A DNA stretch of 58,303 bases from Magnetovibrio blakemorei (GCF_001746755.1 NZ_MCGG01000007.1:1-58303), one strand, 5' to 3'. Numbered from the stretch's first letter, positions 45,813 to 55,804 are shown. Numbers and translations are program-made. The notes: generated from the sequence alone by a model not told the origin.

Positions 45813-46997
45813 TTACGCCAGCAAAACCTTCTGTGCCGCTTGGGCCGCACCGCCATTTCCGGTGTTCGCGCCCATGTCGGTCAAGGTGCCTTCCAGCGCC
45901 GACAACACCAAGGTGACATGGCGGGGGCTGGAACTTTGCCCCATCAAGCCGATGCGCCACACTTTGCCTGCCAAGGCGCCCAGACCGGCACCGATTTCGA
46001 TGCCGAAATCCGCCAGCATGCGCCGTCGCACCAAGGCTTCGTCAACGCCGCCGGGAATCTTGACCGCGTTCAACTGCGGCAAGCGGTAGCCTTCTTCCAC
46101 CAACAAGGTCAGCCCCAACGCTTCCAAGCCCGCTTTTAAGGCCAAGTGGTTTTTGGCGTGGCGTTTCCAGGCGTTTTCCAGGCCTTCTTCCTTCAACATT
46201 ACCAAGCTTTCGTGCAGCGCATAAAGCGTGTTCACAGGCGCGGTGTGGTGGTAAGAGCGGGTTGCCCCTTCGCTGCTCCAATACCCCATGATCAGATTTA
46301 AGTCCAAAAACCAGCTTTGAACCTTGTGATTGCGTCCGCGAATGGTTTCCAGGGCGCGCTCGCTGAAGGTCACGGGCGACAGGCCCGGCACGCAGCTCAA
46401 ACACTTTTGCGTGCCCGAATAACAGGCATCGATTTTCCACTCATCCACCAATACCGGCGTGCCCGCCAACGATGTCACCGCATCCATGATCGTCAGTGCA
46501 TCAAATTTTTGCGCCAAGGCGGAAATCGCAGCGGCGTCCGATTGCACCCCGGTCGAGGTTTCGGCGTGCACAAACGCAACGGCCTTCACGCCCGGATTGG
46601 CTTTCAGCGCGTCTTCCAGCTTGTTCAAGTCAATGGGCGTGCCCCAGTCGTCAACGACTTTGATGGCCGTCGCCCCACAGCGTTCGACATTTTCGACCAT
46701 GCGCCCGCCGAACACGCCGTTGACGCACACAATCACGTTGTCGCCCGGTTCCACAAGATTGACAAAAGCGCATTCCATGCCCGCTGAACCCGGCGCGCTG
46801 ATGGGCAAGGTCATCTGGTTGGTGGTTTGAAAGGCGTAATGCAGCAAGCCCTTGATTTCATCCATCATCATAATGAATTCGGGGTCCAAGTGGCCGATCA
46901 CGGGACGGCCAAGGGCTTGCAAAACCCGCGAATGGATGTCGGAAGGGCCGGGGCCCATGAGCACACGGCTCGGGGGATGGAAGGAGGAAACGGTCAT
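45813..46997 (-). CDS. Class V PLP aminotransferase (alanine/serine-glyoxylate type)
   Basis: 394 residues. The N-terminal GPGPSDIHSRVLQALGRPVIGHLDPEF is typical of the alanine-glyoxylate/serine-glyoxylate/serine-pyruvate group. The PLP lysine is in SGTQKCLSCVPGL, and the aspartate contacting the ring nitrogen is in TIMDAVTSL; HAETSTGV precedes it. The amino donor cannot be told from sequence. I chose the ATG starting MTVSSFHPPSR; the longer frame has no family match. It points away from recO, separating it from era. Confidence 0.88.
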   Translation of the reverse strand: MTVSSFHPPSRVLMGPGPSDIHSRVLQALGRPVIGHLDPEFIMMMDEIKGLLHYAFQTTNQMTLPISAPGSAGMECAFVNLVEPGDNVIVCVNGVFGGRMVENVERCGATAIKVVDDWGTPIDLNKLEDALKANPGVKAVAFVHAETSTGVQSDAAAISALAQKFDALTIMDAVTSLAGTPVLVDEWKIDACYSGTQKCLSCVPGLSPVTFSERALETIRGRNHKVQSWFLDLNLIMGYWSSEGATRSYHHTAPVNTLYALHESLVMLKEEGLENAWKRHAKNHLALKAGLEALGLTLLVEEGYRLPQLNAVKIPGGVDEALVRRRMLADFGIEIGAGLGALAGKVWRIGLMGQSSSPRHVTLVLSALEGTLTDMGANTGNGGAAQAAQKVLLA

Positions 46998-47114
46998 GTG
47001 TCTGAGATCCCAAAGAGAGGTAGGCGGGGAGGGTGAATGTTTAAGTAAGGCTTCTGGCATTCTTTTTCAACATCTTGACTTCCTGTCAACGATCCAGTGC
47101 GTACAATGCGCTTC

Positions 47115-47873
47115 ATGGATTGGCAAGATGACGCCATAGTGTTAACGGCAAAACGTCACGGCGAAACGTCGGCCATCGTGACGCTGCTGACCCGTGAGCG
47201 CGGCGCCCATGCGGGCTTGATCAAAGGCGGTTTCGCCAAACGCAAACGCGCCACCTTGGAGCCCGGCAACCGCGTCCACGCCACCTGGCGGGCCAGACTG
47301 ACCGAGCACTTGGGCAATTTCCAACTGGAAACCGTGCACGCGCACGCCGCAGAGCTGATGAACAGCCCCGATCGCTTGGCGGGCTTGTCGGCGGCCCTGT
47401 CCATGTGCGCGGCGGCGTTGCCCGAACGTGAACCGCATCCGGCGCTGTTTGAAGTGCTGGGGGCATTTTTGGACGCGCTGGAGCACGCCGACATTGGCCC
47501 CGACTTGAAAAGCTGGGGCAGCCTTTACGTCAAGTGGGAACTGGGTTTGCTGCAAGAACTGGGCTTTCGCTTGGACTTGAAATACTGCGCGGCCACAGGC
47601 GTCAGCGACGATTTGGTGTGGGTGTCGCCCAAATCGGCCCGTGCGGTGTCGCGCGAAGCTGGCCGTCCCTATGAAGCGCAATTGCTGGCATTGCCGGCCT
47701 TTGTGCAGGGCGACGGCGGCGTGGCAGAGAGCGTTGAAGAGGTTCTCAAGGGCCTTAAGCTGAGCGGTTATTTTCTCGACCGCCACGTTTTTGCCCCTCA
47801 TCAACGGCAAATGCCCCAAGCCCGGTCGAGGCTGATAGAACGCCTGTTAAATCATAAGGAAAGGCCTAGATGA
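47115..47873 (+). CDS. recO: DNA repair protein RecO
   Basis: Loads RecA on SSB-coated DNA together with RecR in the RecFOR pathway. 252 residues: OB-fold start MDWQDDAIVLTAKRHGETSAIVTLLTR, helical middle, and a zinc-less C-terminal domain. I chose this ATG as it matches RecO starts; two earlier in-frame codons exist at 47097 and 47106. No ribosome site is visible. TACAAT at 47102-47107 would place transcription start near this ATG. The end overlaps the next gene by four bases. Confidence 0.9.
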   Translation: MDWQDDAIVLTAKRHGETSAIVTLLTRERGAHAGLIKGGFAKRKRATLEPGNRVHATWRARLTEHLGNFQLETVHAHAAELMNSPDRLAGLSAALSMCAAALPEREPHPALFEVLGAFLDALEHADIGPDLKSWGSLYVKWELGLLQELGFRLDLKYCAATGVSDDLVWVSPKSARAVSREAGRPYEAQLLALPAFVQGDGGVAESVEEVLKGLKLSGYFLDRHVFAPHQRQMPQARSRLIERLLNHKERPR

Positions 47874-48877
47874 TGCGCATTTTTTATGTCTTTTGGGTGA
47901 TGGTGGTTGTGCTCTTTGCGCAAAGCGCCCGCGCGCTTGAAGTGGGGGGCTTAACCCTGCCGCTGGACTGTGTGCTGGGGGAAAGCTGCTGGATTCCCAA
48001 TTATGTGGACTTAAAACTCGGCAAAGGGGTCTTGGATTACACCTGCGGCGATGCCAGTTACGACGCCGAACCGGGAGCCCATCACAAGGGTACGGACTTC
48101 GCGGTGCGTGATATGGCGGCGGTCAAGGCCGGCGTGGCGGTGCGGGCGGCGGCAGCGGGGCGGGTGCTTGGCGTTCGCGATGGCGAAGTTGACGTTTTTT
48201 ATGACCACACCCAGGCCAGTTCCGTTCAAAGCAAAGAATGCGGCAACGGTGTGCGCATCGAGCACGCAGGCGGCATCACCACCCAATACTGTCACCTGCG
48301 CAGGGGCAGCGTTCAAGTGACTGCGGGGGGGCACGTGGTCCAAGGGCAACAACTGGGCTTGGTGGGGCTGTCCGGTCAAACCCAGTTCCCCCATCTGCAT
48401 TTTCAGGTGGAGCAGGGCAAAACCGTGCTTGATCCCTTCGCAGGTCTGGAACGCAAAGCCGCCTGCGGCGTTGGTGAAGCCCCTTTGTGGGACCGAAAGA
48501 CCTTGGACGCGCTGCCTTACCAGCCTACAGCCATCTATCACGTGGGCTTTGCGCCGGGTAAACCCGACCGTGCGGCCATCAAGGCTGGGGCGCTGAACAG
48601 CCTTGATCTGCCCAAAACCGCGCCCGCGCTGGTGGTGTGGGCGGAACTGTTTCGGGTCCAGGCCGGGGATCTTCTTGAGTTCACCATCACTGATCCGAGT
48701 GGCACCAGAATTCATGACCAGAGGCTTAAGATCGACGCTAAAAAAGCTTATTATTGGGCCTTCAGTGGGTTGCGCCTCAAACAGGTGGCTTGGCCCAGCG
48801 GAACCTATCGGGGCGATGTGCGCCTCATACGGGGCGAGCAGACCTTTTTGTCCACACGCCAGATCGAAGTGCGCTGA
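47870..48877 (+). CDS. Exported M23 family peptidase
   Basis: 335 residues with a signal peptide (ending QSARA). The LytM domain (about 60-190) keeps its zinc ligands: His72 and Asp76 (HHKGTDFAV) and His177 (HLHF), with His142 (YCHL) as catalytic base. The C-terminal 145 residues are a separate beta-rich domain with no family I know. Unlike the M23 protein at 25 kb it has no coiled coil or membrane anchor. It is translationally coupled to recO, probably an accident of packing. Confidence 0.88.
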   Translation: MMRIFYVFWVMVVVLFAQSARALEVGGLTLPLDCVLGESCWIPNYVDLKLGKGVLDYTCGDASYDAEPGAHHKGTDFAVRDMAAVKAGVAVRAAAAGRVLGVRDGEVDVFYDHTQASSVQSKECGNGVRIEHAGGITTQYCHLRRGSVQVTAGGHVVQGQQLGLVGLSGQTQFPHLHFQVEQGKTVLDPFAGLERKAACGVGEAPLWDRKTLDALPYQPTAIYHVGFAPGKPDRAAIKAGALNSLDLPKTAPALVVWAELFRVQAGDLLEFTITDPSGTRIHDQRLKIDAKKAYYWAFSGLRLKQVAWPSGTYRGDVRLIRGEQTFLSTRQIEVR

Positions 48878-48893
48878 CACCGGGATTGTCAGG

Positions 48894-48899
48894 TATAAT
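48894..48899 (+). promoter_or_regulatory. Possible parC -10 box
   Basis: A consensus TATAAT lies 40 bases before the parC ATG, just after the M23 stop. A matching -35 hexamer at normal spacing is not obvious, so this is only a candidate. Confidence 0.3.
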
Positions 48900-48938
48900 T
48901 CGTTCTCAGAACCGATTCGATAAAGTGAGCCTAAATCC

Positions 48939-51182
48939 ATGTCAGAACCCGCCCCGGAAGGGGAAATTCGCGATACCCGTTTAGCCGATGCGCTGTCAGA
49001 GCGTTATCTGTCCTATGCCATGTCGACCATCATGTCGCGCTCGCTGCCCGATGTGCGCGATGGCTTGAAGCCGGTGCATCGCCGCTTGCTGTTTGCCATG
49101 CAGCAGTTGAAGCTGGACCCCAAGTCCGGTTTCAAGAAATGCGCCCGCGTGGTCGGTGACGTTATGGGTAAATATCACCCTCACGGCGATGCGTCGATTT
49201 ACGACGCCATGGTTAGAATGTCGCAGGAATTCGCGGTTCGTTACCCCCTAGTAGATGGACAAGGCAACTTCGGTAACATTGACGGCGATAATGCCGCCGC
49301 TATGCGCTACACCGAAGCGCGCATGACCGAAGTCGCCATGGCTTTGTTGGACGGTATCGACCAGGATACGGTCGATTTTCGCCCCACCTACGACGGCGAA
49401 GAAAGTGAACCCATCGTGTTGCCGTCGAACTTCCCCAACTTGCTGGCCAATGGCGCGGCAGGGATTGCGGTGGGTATGGCAACCAGCATTCCGCCCCACA
49501 ATGTGGGGGAGCTGTGCGATGCGCTCAAACACTTGATCAAGTTTCCAAACGCCACCATCGACAAGCTGGTTGAATTCGTGCCCGGCCCCGATTTTCCCAC
49601 CGGTGGCGAATTGGTGGAAAATCGTGACGCCATTGTCGAGGCCTACAAAACCGGACGCGGTGGCTTTCGCGTGCGCGCCAAATGGGAAGTCGAAGACTTA
49701 GGGCGCGGCACCTATCAGATCGTCATCACCGAAATTCCCTACCAGGTGCAAAAGTCCAAGTTGATCGAAAAGATCGCCGAACTCATCAACGACAAACGGC
49801 TGCCGATTTTGACCGACGTGCGCGACGAAAGTGCCGAGGACATTCGCGTCGTCTTGGAACCGCGCACCGGCAAGGTCGAAGCGGCCATGTTGATGGAACA
49901 GATGTTTCGCATGACCGAGTTGGAAAGTCGTTTTTCGCTGAACATGAATGTGCTGGATGCCTATAACACGCCGCGCGTGATGAACTTGCGCGAAGTCTTG
50001 GCCGCATTCTTGGAACACCGCATGGTGGTCCTGGTACGCGGGTCCAATTTCCGTTTGGGGCAAATTGAGCGCCGCTTGGAAATTCTCGGCGGTATGCTGG
50101 TTGCGTATCTGAACCTGGACGAAGTGATCCGCATCATCCGCGAAGAAGACAACGCCAAACAGGTGATGATGGCGACCTTCAAGCTTTCCGACGTGCAGGC
50201 CGAAGCCATTTTGAACATGCGCTTGCGGCAATTGCGCAAATTGGAAGAAATGGAAATTCGCACCGAAAACGACGCTTTGGTGGTGGAGCAAACCGCCTTG
50301 AATACGTTGTTGAACGATGAAGAGCTGCGCTGGAAGTCGATTGCGGGGCAAATCAACGAGATCAAAGAAAAATTTGGCCAGAAAACTGAAATCGGCAAAC
50401 GTCGCACGGTGGTCGGTGACGCGCCGACCGCCGTGATCGTGCCGTTGGAAGCCATGATCGAACGCGAACCGATTACGGTCGTGTGTTCGCAAAAGGGCTG
50501 GATCAGGGCCATCAAGGGTCATTTGAGCGACGAACAAGTCAAGGACATCAAGTACAAAGAGGGCGACAAAGAACGTTACACCCTTGCCGCCCAAACCACC
50601 GATAAAATCTTGATTTTCGCCACCAACGGACGCTTTTACACGCTCGGCTGCGATAAGTTGCCGGGCGGACGCGGCCATGGCGAGCCCCTGCGCCTGATGA
50701 TCGACTTGCCCAATGACGCCGACATCACCGAAATGCTGGTCCATGTGACGGGGCGCAAGTTGTTGGTGGCGTCAGACAGTGCACACGGCTTTATCGTGCC
50801 CGAAGACGACGTTTTGGCGCAGACTAAAAACGGCAAAGTGGTGCTGAACGTCAGTCCTGGGGCCGAGGCGACGTCGTGCACGATTGTGCCCGAAGGGGCC
50901 GACAGCATTGCGGTCATCGGTTCAAACCGAAAAATCGTCATTTTCCCCATTGCCGAGCTTCCCGAAATAACCCGCGGCAAAGGGGTGATTTTGCAGCGTT
51001 ACAAAAAAGGCGGCGGGGCGGTGTTGCGCGATGCCAAGGCATTTACCTTGACTGAGGGGCTTTCGTTCCCATTTGGAAGTGGTTGGCGAACGGAAACGGA
51101 TTTGTTGCGCTGGCAAGGCAAACGGGCCGGTGCGGGGGCCTTGGCACCGCGCGGTTTTCCAACGTCGAATAAGTTTGCGTAA
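48939..51182 (+). CDS. parC: DNA topoisomerase IV subunit A
   Basis: DNA-breaking subunit that decatenates chromosomes with ParE. 747 residues: DRYLSYAM-like [29 protein letters not shown] at the start, active-site Tyr124 in [10 protein letters not shown], coiled coil around [13 protein letters not shown], and a reduced C-terminal beta-pinwheel (about 495-747) ending short of the GyrA box (no QRRGGKG motif), which separates it from GyrA. Quinolone-region residues [17 protein letters not shown] look ordinary. Confidence 0.95.
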   Translation: MSEPAPEGEIRDTRLADALSERYLSYAMSTIMSRSLPDVRDGLKPVHRRLLFAMQQLKLDPKSGFKKCARVVGDVMGKYHPHGDASIYDAMVRMSQEFAVRYPLVDGQGNFGNIDGDNAAAMRYTEARMTEVAMALLDGIDQDTVDFRPTYDGEESEPIVLPSNFPNLLANGAAGIAVGMATSIPPHNVGELCDALKHLIKFPNATIDKLVEFVPGPDFPTGGELVENRDAIVEAYKTGRGGFRVRAKWEVEDLGRGTYQIVITEIPYQVQKSKLIEKIAELINDKRLPILTDVRDESAEDIRVVLEPRTGKVEAAMLMEQMFRMTELESRFSLNMNVLDAYNTPRVMNLREVLAAFLEHRMVVLVRGSNFRLGQIERRLEILGGMLVAYLNLDEVIRIIREEDNAKQVMMATFKLSDVQAEAILNMRLRQLRKLEEMEIRTENDALVVEQTALNTLLNDEELRWKSIAGQINEIKEKFGQKTEIGKRRTVVGDAPTAVIVPLEAMIEREPITVVCSQKGWIRAIKGHLSDEQVKDIKYKEGDKERYTLAAQTTDKILIFATNGRFYTLGCDKLPGGRGHGEPLRLMIDLPNDADITEMLVHVTGRKLLVASDSAHGFIVPEDDVLAQTKNGKVVLNVSPGAEATSCTIVPEGADSIAVIGSNRKIVIFPIAELPEITRGKGVILQRYKKGGGAVLRDAKAFTLTEGLSFPFGSGWRTETDLLRWQGKRAGAGALAPRGFPTSNKFA

Positions 51183-51265
51183 TTTGATGGCGTCTTGAGG
51201 CCAAAGGCCCTTTGCTTCATAATTGCGCGCTGTCTTCGTTAGGTTTTTCTTGGAGTTACCCCACT

Positions 51266-51901
51266 GTGACACACGCAACGCTTCCCTACACGACCTTGAT
51301 CGACACCTTGTGGCCGACCACAGGGCGCTCCAATAGCGTATTGCGCGGGGCCGCGTTGGCGATGGTGGGGTCTTTGTTGCTGGCCTTGTCGGCCAAGATT
51401 CAGGTCCCTTTGTTCCCTGTGCCTATGACCTTTGGTACGTTGGCGATTTTGACCTTGGGCATGGCCTATGGCTGGCGCTTGGCCGGGGCGACGTTGATGT
51501 TGTACATGATCGAAGGCGCCATCGGTTTGCCGGTTTTTGCCGGCACGCCGGAAAAAGGCATCGGCCTTGCGTATATGATGGGCAGCACTGGCGGCTATTT
51601 GTTGGGCTATACCCTGGCGGCGATGGCGGTCGGGTGGTTGGCGCAACAAGGTTGGGACCGGACGTTTTTGGGCACCGCATTGGCGATGCTGGTGGGCAAT
51701 GCCCTCATATATATACCGGGCCTGATCTGGCTGGGGGTACTGTTCGGCTGGGACAAACCGATCTTTGAATGGGGCTTTACGCCGTTTATTTTGGGCGATG
51801 TCATCAAGCTTGGTCTTGCCATGGTGATTTTGCCGCTGGCGTGGCAGGTGATGGGCAAGCGCAGCCAAGATAGCCTTGGTGAAAAAAGGCCATCCGCATG
51901 A
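51266..51901 (+). CDS. bioY: Biotin transporter BioY
   Basis: Substrate-binding membrane subunit for biotin uptake, 211 residues and about six membrane helices. Family marks: LSAKIQVPLFPVPMTFGTLAI, GAIGLPVFAG, GSTGGYLLGY and NALIYIPGLIWLG. I chose the GTG preceded by GGAG ten bases away; an upstream start would add a non-conserved leader. No bioM or bioN is adjacent, so it works alone or with shared ECF energising proteins. It overlaps the next gene by four bases. Confidence 0.92.
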   Translation: MTHATLPYTTLIDTLWPTTGRSNSVLRGAALAMVGSLLLALSAKIQVPLFPVPMTFGTLAILTLGMAYGWRLAGATLMLYMIEGAIGLPVFAGTPEKGIGLAYMMGSTGGYLLGYTLAAMAVGWLAQQGWDRTFLGTALAMLVGNALIYIPGLIWLGVLFGWDKPIFEWGFTPFILGDVIKLGLAMVILPLAWQVMGKRSQDSLGEKRPSA

Positions 51902-52395
51902 GCGACAATCAGGGCCGGGGAGACCGCGGTATCGATATGGGGCGCTCGACACAAGGCGCACCTTTAAATGTTGAAGATCTTTACGGCTTCCTGGAAGGCA
52001 CGTGGCAGTTTGAGCGTAAAGTTCACGACACGTTGTTGGGTCAAGAGGGTGACTGCATCGGCGTCGCCCAGTTTTACGCCAACGGCAATACCCTCAATTA
52101 CGAAGAAGAGGGGGAATTGACCATGGGCGAGATCGTGGTCTCGACCGAGCGCAAATATCTTTATAAATTTATCGCGCCTTCTATGGCGGAAGTGCGCTTT
52201 TCAGACGGGCGCTTTTTTCACGTCCTTGATTTGACCAAGGGCATGGTGCGGGTCGAGCATCAGTGCGGCGACGATACCTATCACGGAGTCTATCGAGTGG
52301 TGGAACCGCGGATGTGGCTGTCGGTGTGGCGGATCATCGGCCCCAGAAAATCGCAAGTCATCACAACCCGCTATTTGCGCGTTACCGCCAATTAA
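51898..52395 (+). CDS. DUF6314 family protein
   Basis: A 165-residue soluble protein. The family pattern is visible: DLYGFLEGTWQFERKV, ISERKYLYKF-like region VVSTERKYLYKF, FSDGRFFHVLDL, EHQCGDDTYHGVYRV and WRIIGPRKSQVITTRYLR. The shape suggests a small beta-barrel of the calycin type, but function is unknown. It is coupled to bioY by a four-base overlap and converges on the TRAP operon with a nine-base gap. Confidence 0.82.
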   Translation: MSDNQGRGDRGIDMGRSTQGAPLNVEDLYGFLEGTWQFERKVHDTLLGQEGDCIGVAQFYANGNTLNYEEEGELTMGEIVVSTERKYLYKFIAPSMAEVRFSDGRFFHVLDLTKGMVRVEHQCGDDTYHGVYRVVEPRMWLSVWRIIGPRKSQVITTRYLRVTAN

Positions 52396-52404
52396 GCTGG
52401 GCTT

Positions 52405-54006
52405 TTAGCCGAAAATAACCGATGGCAACCACGTCGCCAAGGCCGGGAACAGCACCAAAAGTCCCAAACCGATCACCTGAATGGCGACATACGGCATGAC
52501 GCCGCGATAGATGTCGCCGGTGGTGACGGAATCGGGGGCCACGCCGCGCAGGTAAAACAGCGCAAAACCAAACGGCGGGGTGAGGAACGACGTTTGCAGG
52601 TTCATCGCCATCATGATGCCCAGCCACACCGGATCGATGTCCATGCGCAACAACACCGGGGCGACAATGGGCACCACGACAAAGGTGATTTCGATAAAAT
52701 CGAGGATGAAGCCCAAAAAGAACATCACCACCATCACCACAAAGATGGCGCCCCACTTGCCACCCGGTAAATCGGCCAGCATAGTATGAACCAGATCGTC
52801 GCCGCCCAGTCCGCGAAACACCAACGAGAACACCCCAGCACCAATTAAAATGACAAACACCATGGCGGAAATTTCCATGGTCGTGCGCATGACTTCGAAC
52901 AAAATGGGATCGCTGCTGCCATCCAGCTTGGTTTCCAGCACGCGCTTTAGGCTTGTTGCCAGCCCCCACATAAGCAAAATGGAGCAGCCCAACGCAACGA
53001 CGATCGCCGCCATATTCACGGGATCAATGTGGTCAAGGTTCATGCGTAGATCGAAAACGTTGGCCAGGATGAGCATGATGATCAGGGCAATGCCGCCGAT
53101 GATAATGGCGCGGCCTCGTCCTTCGTTTAAGCGTATTCCTGCCAACATCAGTGAACCGACTGCGCCCACACTGGCCGCCTCCGTTGGTGTCGCAGCACCA
53201 CTCAGGATCGAGCCCAGAACGGCAACGATCAGCACAATCGGCGGCACCATGGCGTGAAGGATGCGCTTTAACAGCCCGTCGACGTTGAGTTCTTCTTGGG
53301 GAATGGCGGGGGAGCTTTCCGGCTTCAACCACGCCATGAGAATTTGATAGCCGATGTACAGGCCGACCAGCATCAGGCCCGGCAGCAGCGCGCCGGCAAA
53401 CAAATCGCCCACCGACACGGGGGTCGGCGACCAGTTGCCGATGGCGCGTTGGGCATCTTGATAGGCGTTTGAGATTTGATCGCCCAACAGCACCAACACG
53501 ATGGAGGGCGGGATGATTTGTCCCAAGGTGCCCGCCGCACAAATGGACCCGCACGACAAAGACGGCGAATAGCCCCGCTTGAGCATGGTGGGCAGGCTCA
53601 ATAAGCCCATGGTGACCACGGTGGCCCCGACAATCCCGGTGCTGGCCGCCAACAGCGCCCCCACGACGGCGACGGAGATGCCCAACCCGCCGCGCAACGA
53701 GCCGAACAGCATGCCCATGGCGTCAAGCAGTTCTTCCGCCACTTTGGAGCGTTCCAGCATCACGCCCATGAACACGAACATCGGTACGGCGACCAAAATG
53801 CTGTTGTCCATGGCGGTGCCGTAAATGCGCGACGGGATGGCGCCGAAATCTGAAAAGGTAAAAACGTCGAACGACCAACCGATGACGGCAAACGCCAAGC
53901 CCGTTCCCGCCAGGGAAAAAGCCACCGGAAAACCGCCCAGCAGCACCAGACAAACGGTGAAGAACATCACCACGGCGAGGATTTCGTTGAGTGGAATCAG
54001 GTCCAT
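52405..54006 (-). CDS. dctM: TRAP transporter large permease (DctM)
   Basis: Transport subunit of a sodium-driven TRAP system. 533 residues, about 12-14 membrane helices, longer than the usual 430 as is common in TakP-type systems. Family marks: MFVFMGVMLERSKVAEELLDAMG, GIVGATVVTMGLLSLPTMLKRGYSPSLSCG-type segment with IPPSIVLVLLGDQ, and the late MNLQTSFLTPPFGFALFYLRG. Its ATG overlaps the dctQ stop by one base. Confidence 0.94.
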   Translation of the reverse strand: MDLIPLNEILAVVMFFTVCLVLLGGFPVAFSLAGTGLAFAVIGWSFDVFTFSDFGAIPSRIYGTAMDNSILVAVPMFVFMGVMLERSKVAEELLDAMGMLFGSLRGGLGISVAVVGALLAASTGIVGATVVTMGLLSLPTMLKRGYSPSLSCGSICAAGTLGQIIPPSIVLVLLGDQISNAYQDAQRAIGNWSPTPVSVGDLFAGALLPGLMLVGLYIGYQILMAWLKPESSPAIPQEELNVDGLLKRILHAMVPPIVLIVAVLGSILSGAATPTEAASVGAVGSLMLAGIRLNEGRGRAIIIGGIALIIMLILANVFDLRMNLDHIDPVNMAAIVVALGCSILLMWGLATSLKRVLETKLDGSSDPILFEVMRTTMEISAMVFVILIGAGVFSLVFRGLGGDDLVHTMLADLPGGKWGAIFVVMVVMFFLGFILDFIEITFVVVPIVAPVLLRMDIDPVWLGIMMAMNLQTSFLTPPFGFALFYLRGVAPDSVTTGDIYRGVMPYVAIQVIGLGLLVLFPALATWLPSVIFG

Positions 54007-54548
54007 CAGACGTGCGCCCCGTCTTCGCGAGCCTGCCGGGTGTTATGCCCGGTCAGCGTCAGCAGGGAGCGCAAAAACATAGATACCCCTTGCACAGCCA
54101 TCAATGAGGCGAATGCGAGAATCAGCGTTTTCAGAATATAGACAAAGGGGAGCCCACTGGTTTGGAGCGATGTTTCATGAGTTGCCCAGGATTGCACGAC
54201 ATAGGGCCAGGACCACCACCAAATGAATATGCACACCGGCAGCAATAGCACCAGTGCCCCAATGGCATCGACCATCGCTTTGGCGAACTGGGAATGTTCG
54301 CGATAAAAAATATCGACCCGTACATGACCTTCGTGCAGCAGCGTGTAACTCGCCCCCAGCAAAAACAAGATCGAATGCAGATAGATGACTGAATCCTGCA
54401 TCGATTGAGAACCAAAGTTGAAGATATAGCGCATCACCACAATCAGGAACTGCACCAACACCATGATGATGGCGGTCCACGATACGATGCGCCCAAGCCG
54501 GTTGTTAAAACGGTCTATGGCAAGGTACAGCTGTTCGAGGAACCTCAT
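54006..54548 (-). CDS. dctQ: TRAP transporter small permease (DctQ)
   Basis: Four-helix membrane subunit of 180 residues that pairs with DctM. Marks: AIDRFNNRLGRIVSWTAIIMVLVQF, SMQDSVIYLHSILFLLGASYTL and HVRVDIFYR. Located between dctP and dctM; a strong terminator precedes it, so the permease should be made at lower level than the binding protein. Confidence 0.92.
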   Translation of the reverse strand: MRFLEQLYLAIDRFNNRLGRIVSWTAIIMVLVQFLIVVMRYIFNFGSQSMQDSVIYLHSILFLLGASYTLLHEGHVRVDIFYREHSQFAKAMVDAIGALVLLLPVCIFIWWWSWPYVVQSWATHETSLQTSGLPFVYILKTLILAFASLMAVQGVSMFLRSLLTLTGHNTRQAREDGAHV

Positions 54549-54607
54549 GATTGCCTGCTTGCTTGGCCCCCCGCGAGGGAGACTGAATTCAAATTCGGTC
54601 TTGAGTT

Positions 54608-54638
54608 AAAAAAGGGACGGCGCAATCGCCGCCGTCCC
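54608..54638 (-). terminator. Intra-operon terminator between dctP and dctQ
   Basis: Read on the minus strand, GGGACGGCG pairs perfectly with CGCCGTCCC across a seven-base loop and is followed by six T. It begins 20 bases past the dctP stop and about 60 before dctQ. It would end most transcripts after dctP, giving an excess of binding protein over permease. Confidence 0.85.
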
Positions 54639-54658
54639 AAATTGATCCCTGGTCCCGG

Positions 54659-55804
54659 TTATCCGCCGTACGTGTAATCGAGTGCGCGGGCGGCGGTGAA
54701 AGCCATTTCGGACTTGGACGTCCAATCCAGGGCTTGCTTGCGGAAGCTCATGAAACTGTCGTAAATTTTCCGGGTCATGGGGTCCGAAGACGCGACCTCC
54801 GCCAACACGACGCCCGACGCTTCGCCCAAGGCTTTGAGGATATCGTCCGACTGGCGGCGCAATTGCACGCCATGTTCTTCGACCAAAGTTTTCAGGGCAC
54901 CGCCGTTGTTGGCGTTGAACTCGGCCAGCATGCGGTTGTTTTCGGCGGCGCAAGCGAACGCCACAATGGCTTGGTCTTGGGCGCTGAAGCTATTCCACAC
55001 GGTGGTGTTGATGCCGCAGCTCAGCGTCGAGCCCGGTTCGTGAAAGCCTGGGTAGTAGTAATATTTGGCGACCTTATAAAAGCCCATGGCCAGATCGTTC
55101 CACGGTCCGACCCATTCGGTGGCGTCGATGGCACCCGATTGCAGGGCGGAGAAAATTTCGCTGGCGGGCGTGGTGATGGATTGCCCGCCGAGCTGACGGA
55201 TCACTTCACCGCCCAGGCCCGGCATCCGCATTTTCAGGCCCTTGTAATCTTCGACGGTGTTGATTTCCTTGTTGAACCAACCGCCCATCTGCACCCCGGT
55301 GTTGCCCGCGGCGAACGCTTTGACGTTGAAACCCGCCGCCAGTTCATCCCACAGGTCTTGGCCGCCGCCGTAATAAAGCCAGGCGTCCATTTCCGTCGCG
55401 GTCAGGCCGAACGGCACGGTGGTGAAAAAGTTGAAAGCCTTGGAGTTGCCCTGCCAGTAATATTCCGCGCCGTGGTACATGTCGGCGGTGCCGCTGGACA
55501 CGGCGTTGAAGGATTCCAGTGCCGGGACCAGTTCGCCGCCGCCGTAAAGCTTCACCGAGATACGACCTTCGGTCATTGCGCTGATGGAATCCGCCAGGCG
55601 TTGCGCACCGGTGCCCACGCCGGGAAAGCCTTTCGGCCAGGTGGTGACCATCTTCAATTGACGCAGCTGTTTGGAAAGCGCGGGGGCGGCGGGTGCGACC
55701 TCTTTGGGGGCTGCGGCTTGTTCTTCTTTGCCGCATGCCGTCAACGCGGCTGCACCAGCGGCCAGGGCCGCGCCTTTAACAAAATCACGACGTTTCATAT
55801 TCAA
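54659..55804 (-). CDS. dctP: TRAP transporter substrate-binding protein (TakP-type DctP)
   Basis: Periplasmic binding protein of 381 residues. The N-terminus combines a twin-arginine motif (KRRDFVKG) with a lipobox-like LTAC, so it may be a lipoprotein. The body (VTTWPKGFPGVGTGAQRLADSI, GELVPALESFNAVSSGTADM) is that of the TakP group, which binds alpha-keto acids or related monocarboxylates such as lactate; which one is not decidable here. First gene of the dctPQM operon. Confidence 0.92.
   Translation of the reverse strand: MNMKRRDFVKGAALAAGAAALTACGKEEQAAAPKEVAPAAPALSKQLRQLKMVTTWPKGFPGVGTGAQRLADSISAMTEGRISVKLYGGGELVPALESFNAVSSGTADMYHGAEYYWQGNSKAFNFFTTVPFGLTATEMDAWLYYGGGQDLWDELAAGFNVKAFAAGNTGVQMGGWFNKEINTVEDYKGLKMRMPGLGGEVIRQLGGQSITTPASEIFSALQSGAIDATEWVGPWNDLAMGFYKVAKYYYYPGFHEPGSTLSCGINTTVWNSFSAQDQAIVAFACAAENNRMLAEFNANNGGALKTLVEEHGVQLRRQSDDILKALGEASGVVLAEVASSDPMTRKIYDSFMSFRKQALDWTSKSEMAFTAARALDYTYGG

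Noticed and set aside
45813-46997. Aminotransferase considered as 2-aminoethylphosphonate transaminase
   Set aside because: The N-terminal GPGP motif and lysine context fit alanine/serine-glyoxylate enzymes, and no phosphonate genes are nearby.
48939-51182. parC considered as gyrA
   Set aside because: No GyrA box in the C-terminal domain and a shorter, irregular pinwheel; length and context beside recO fit parC.
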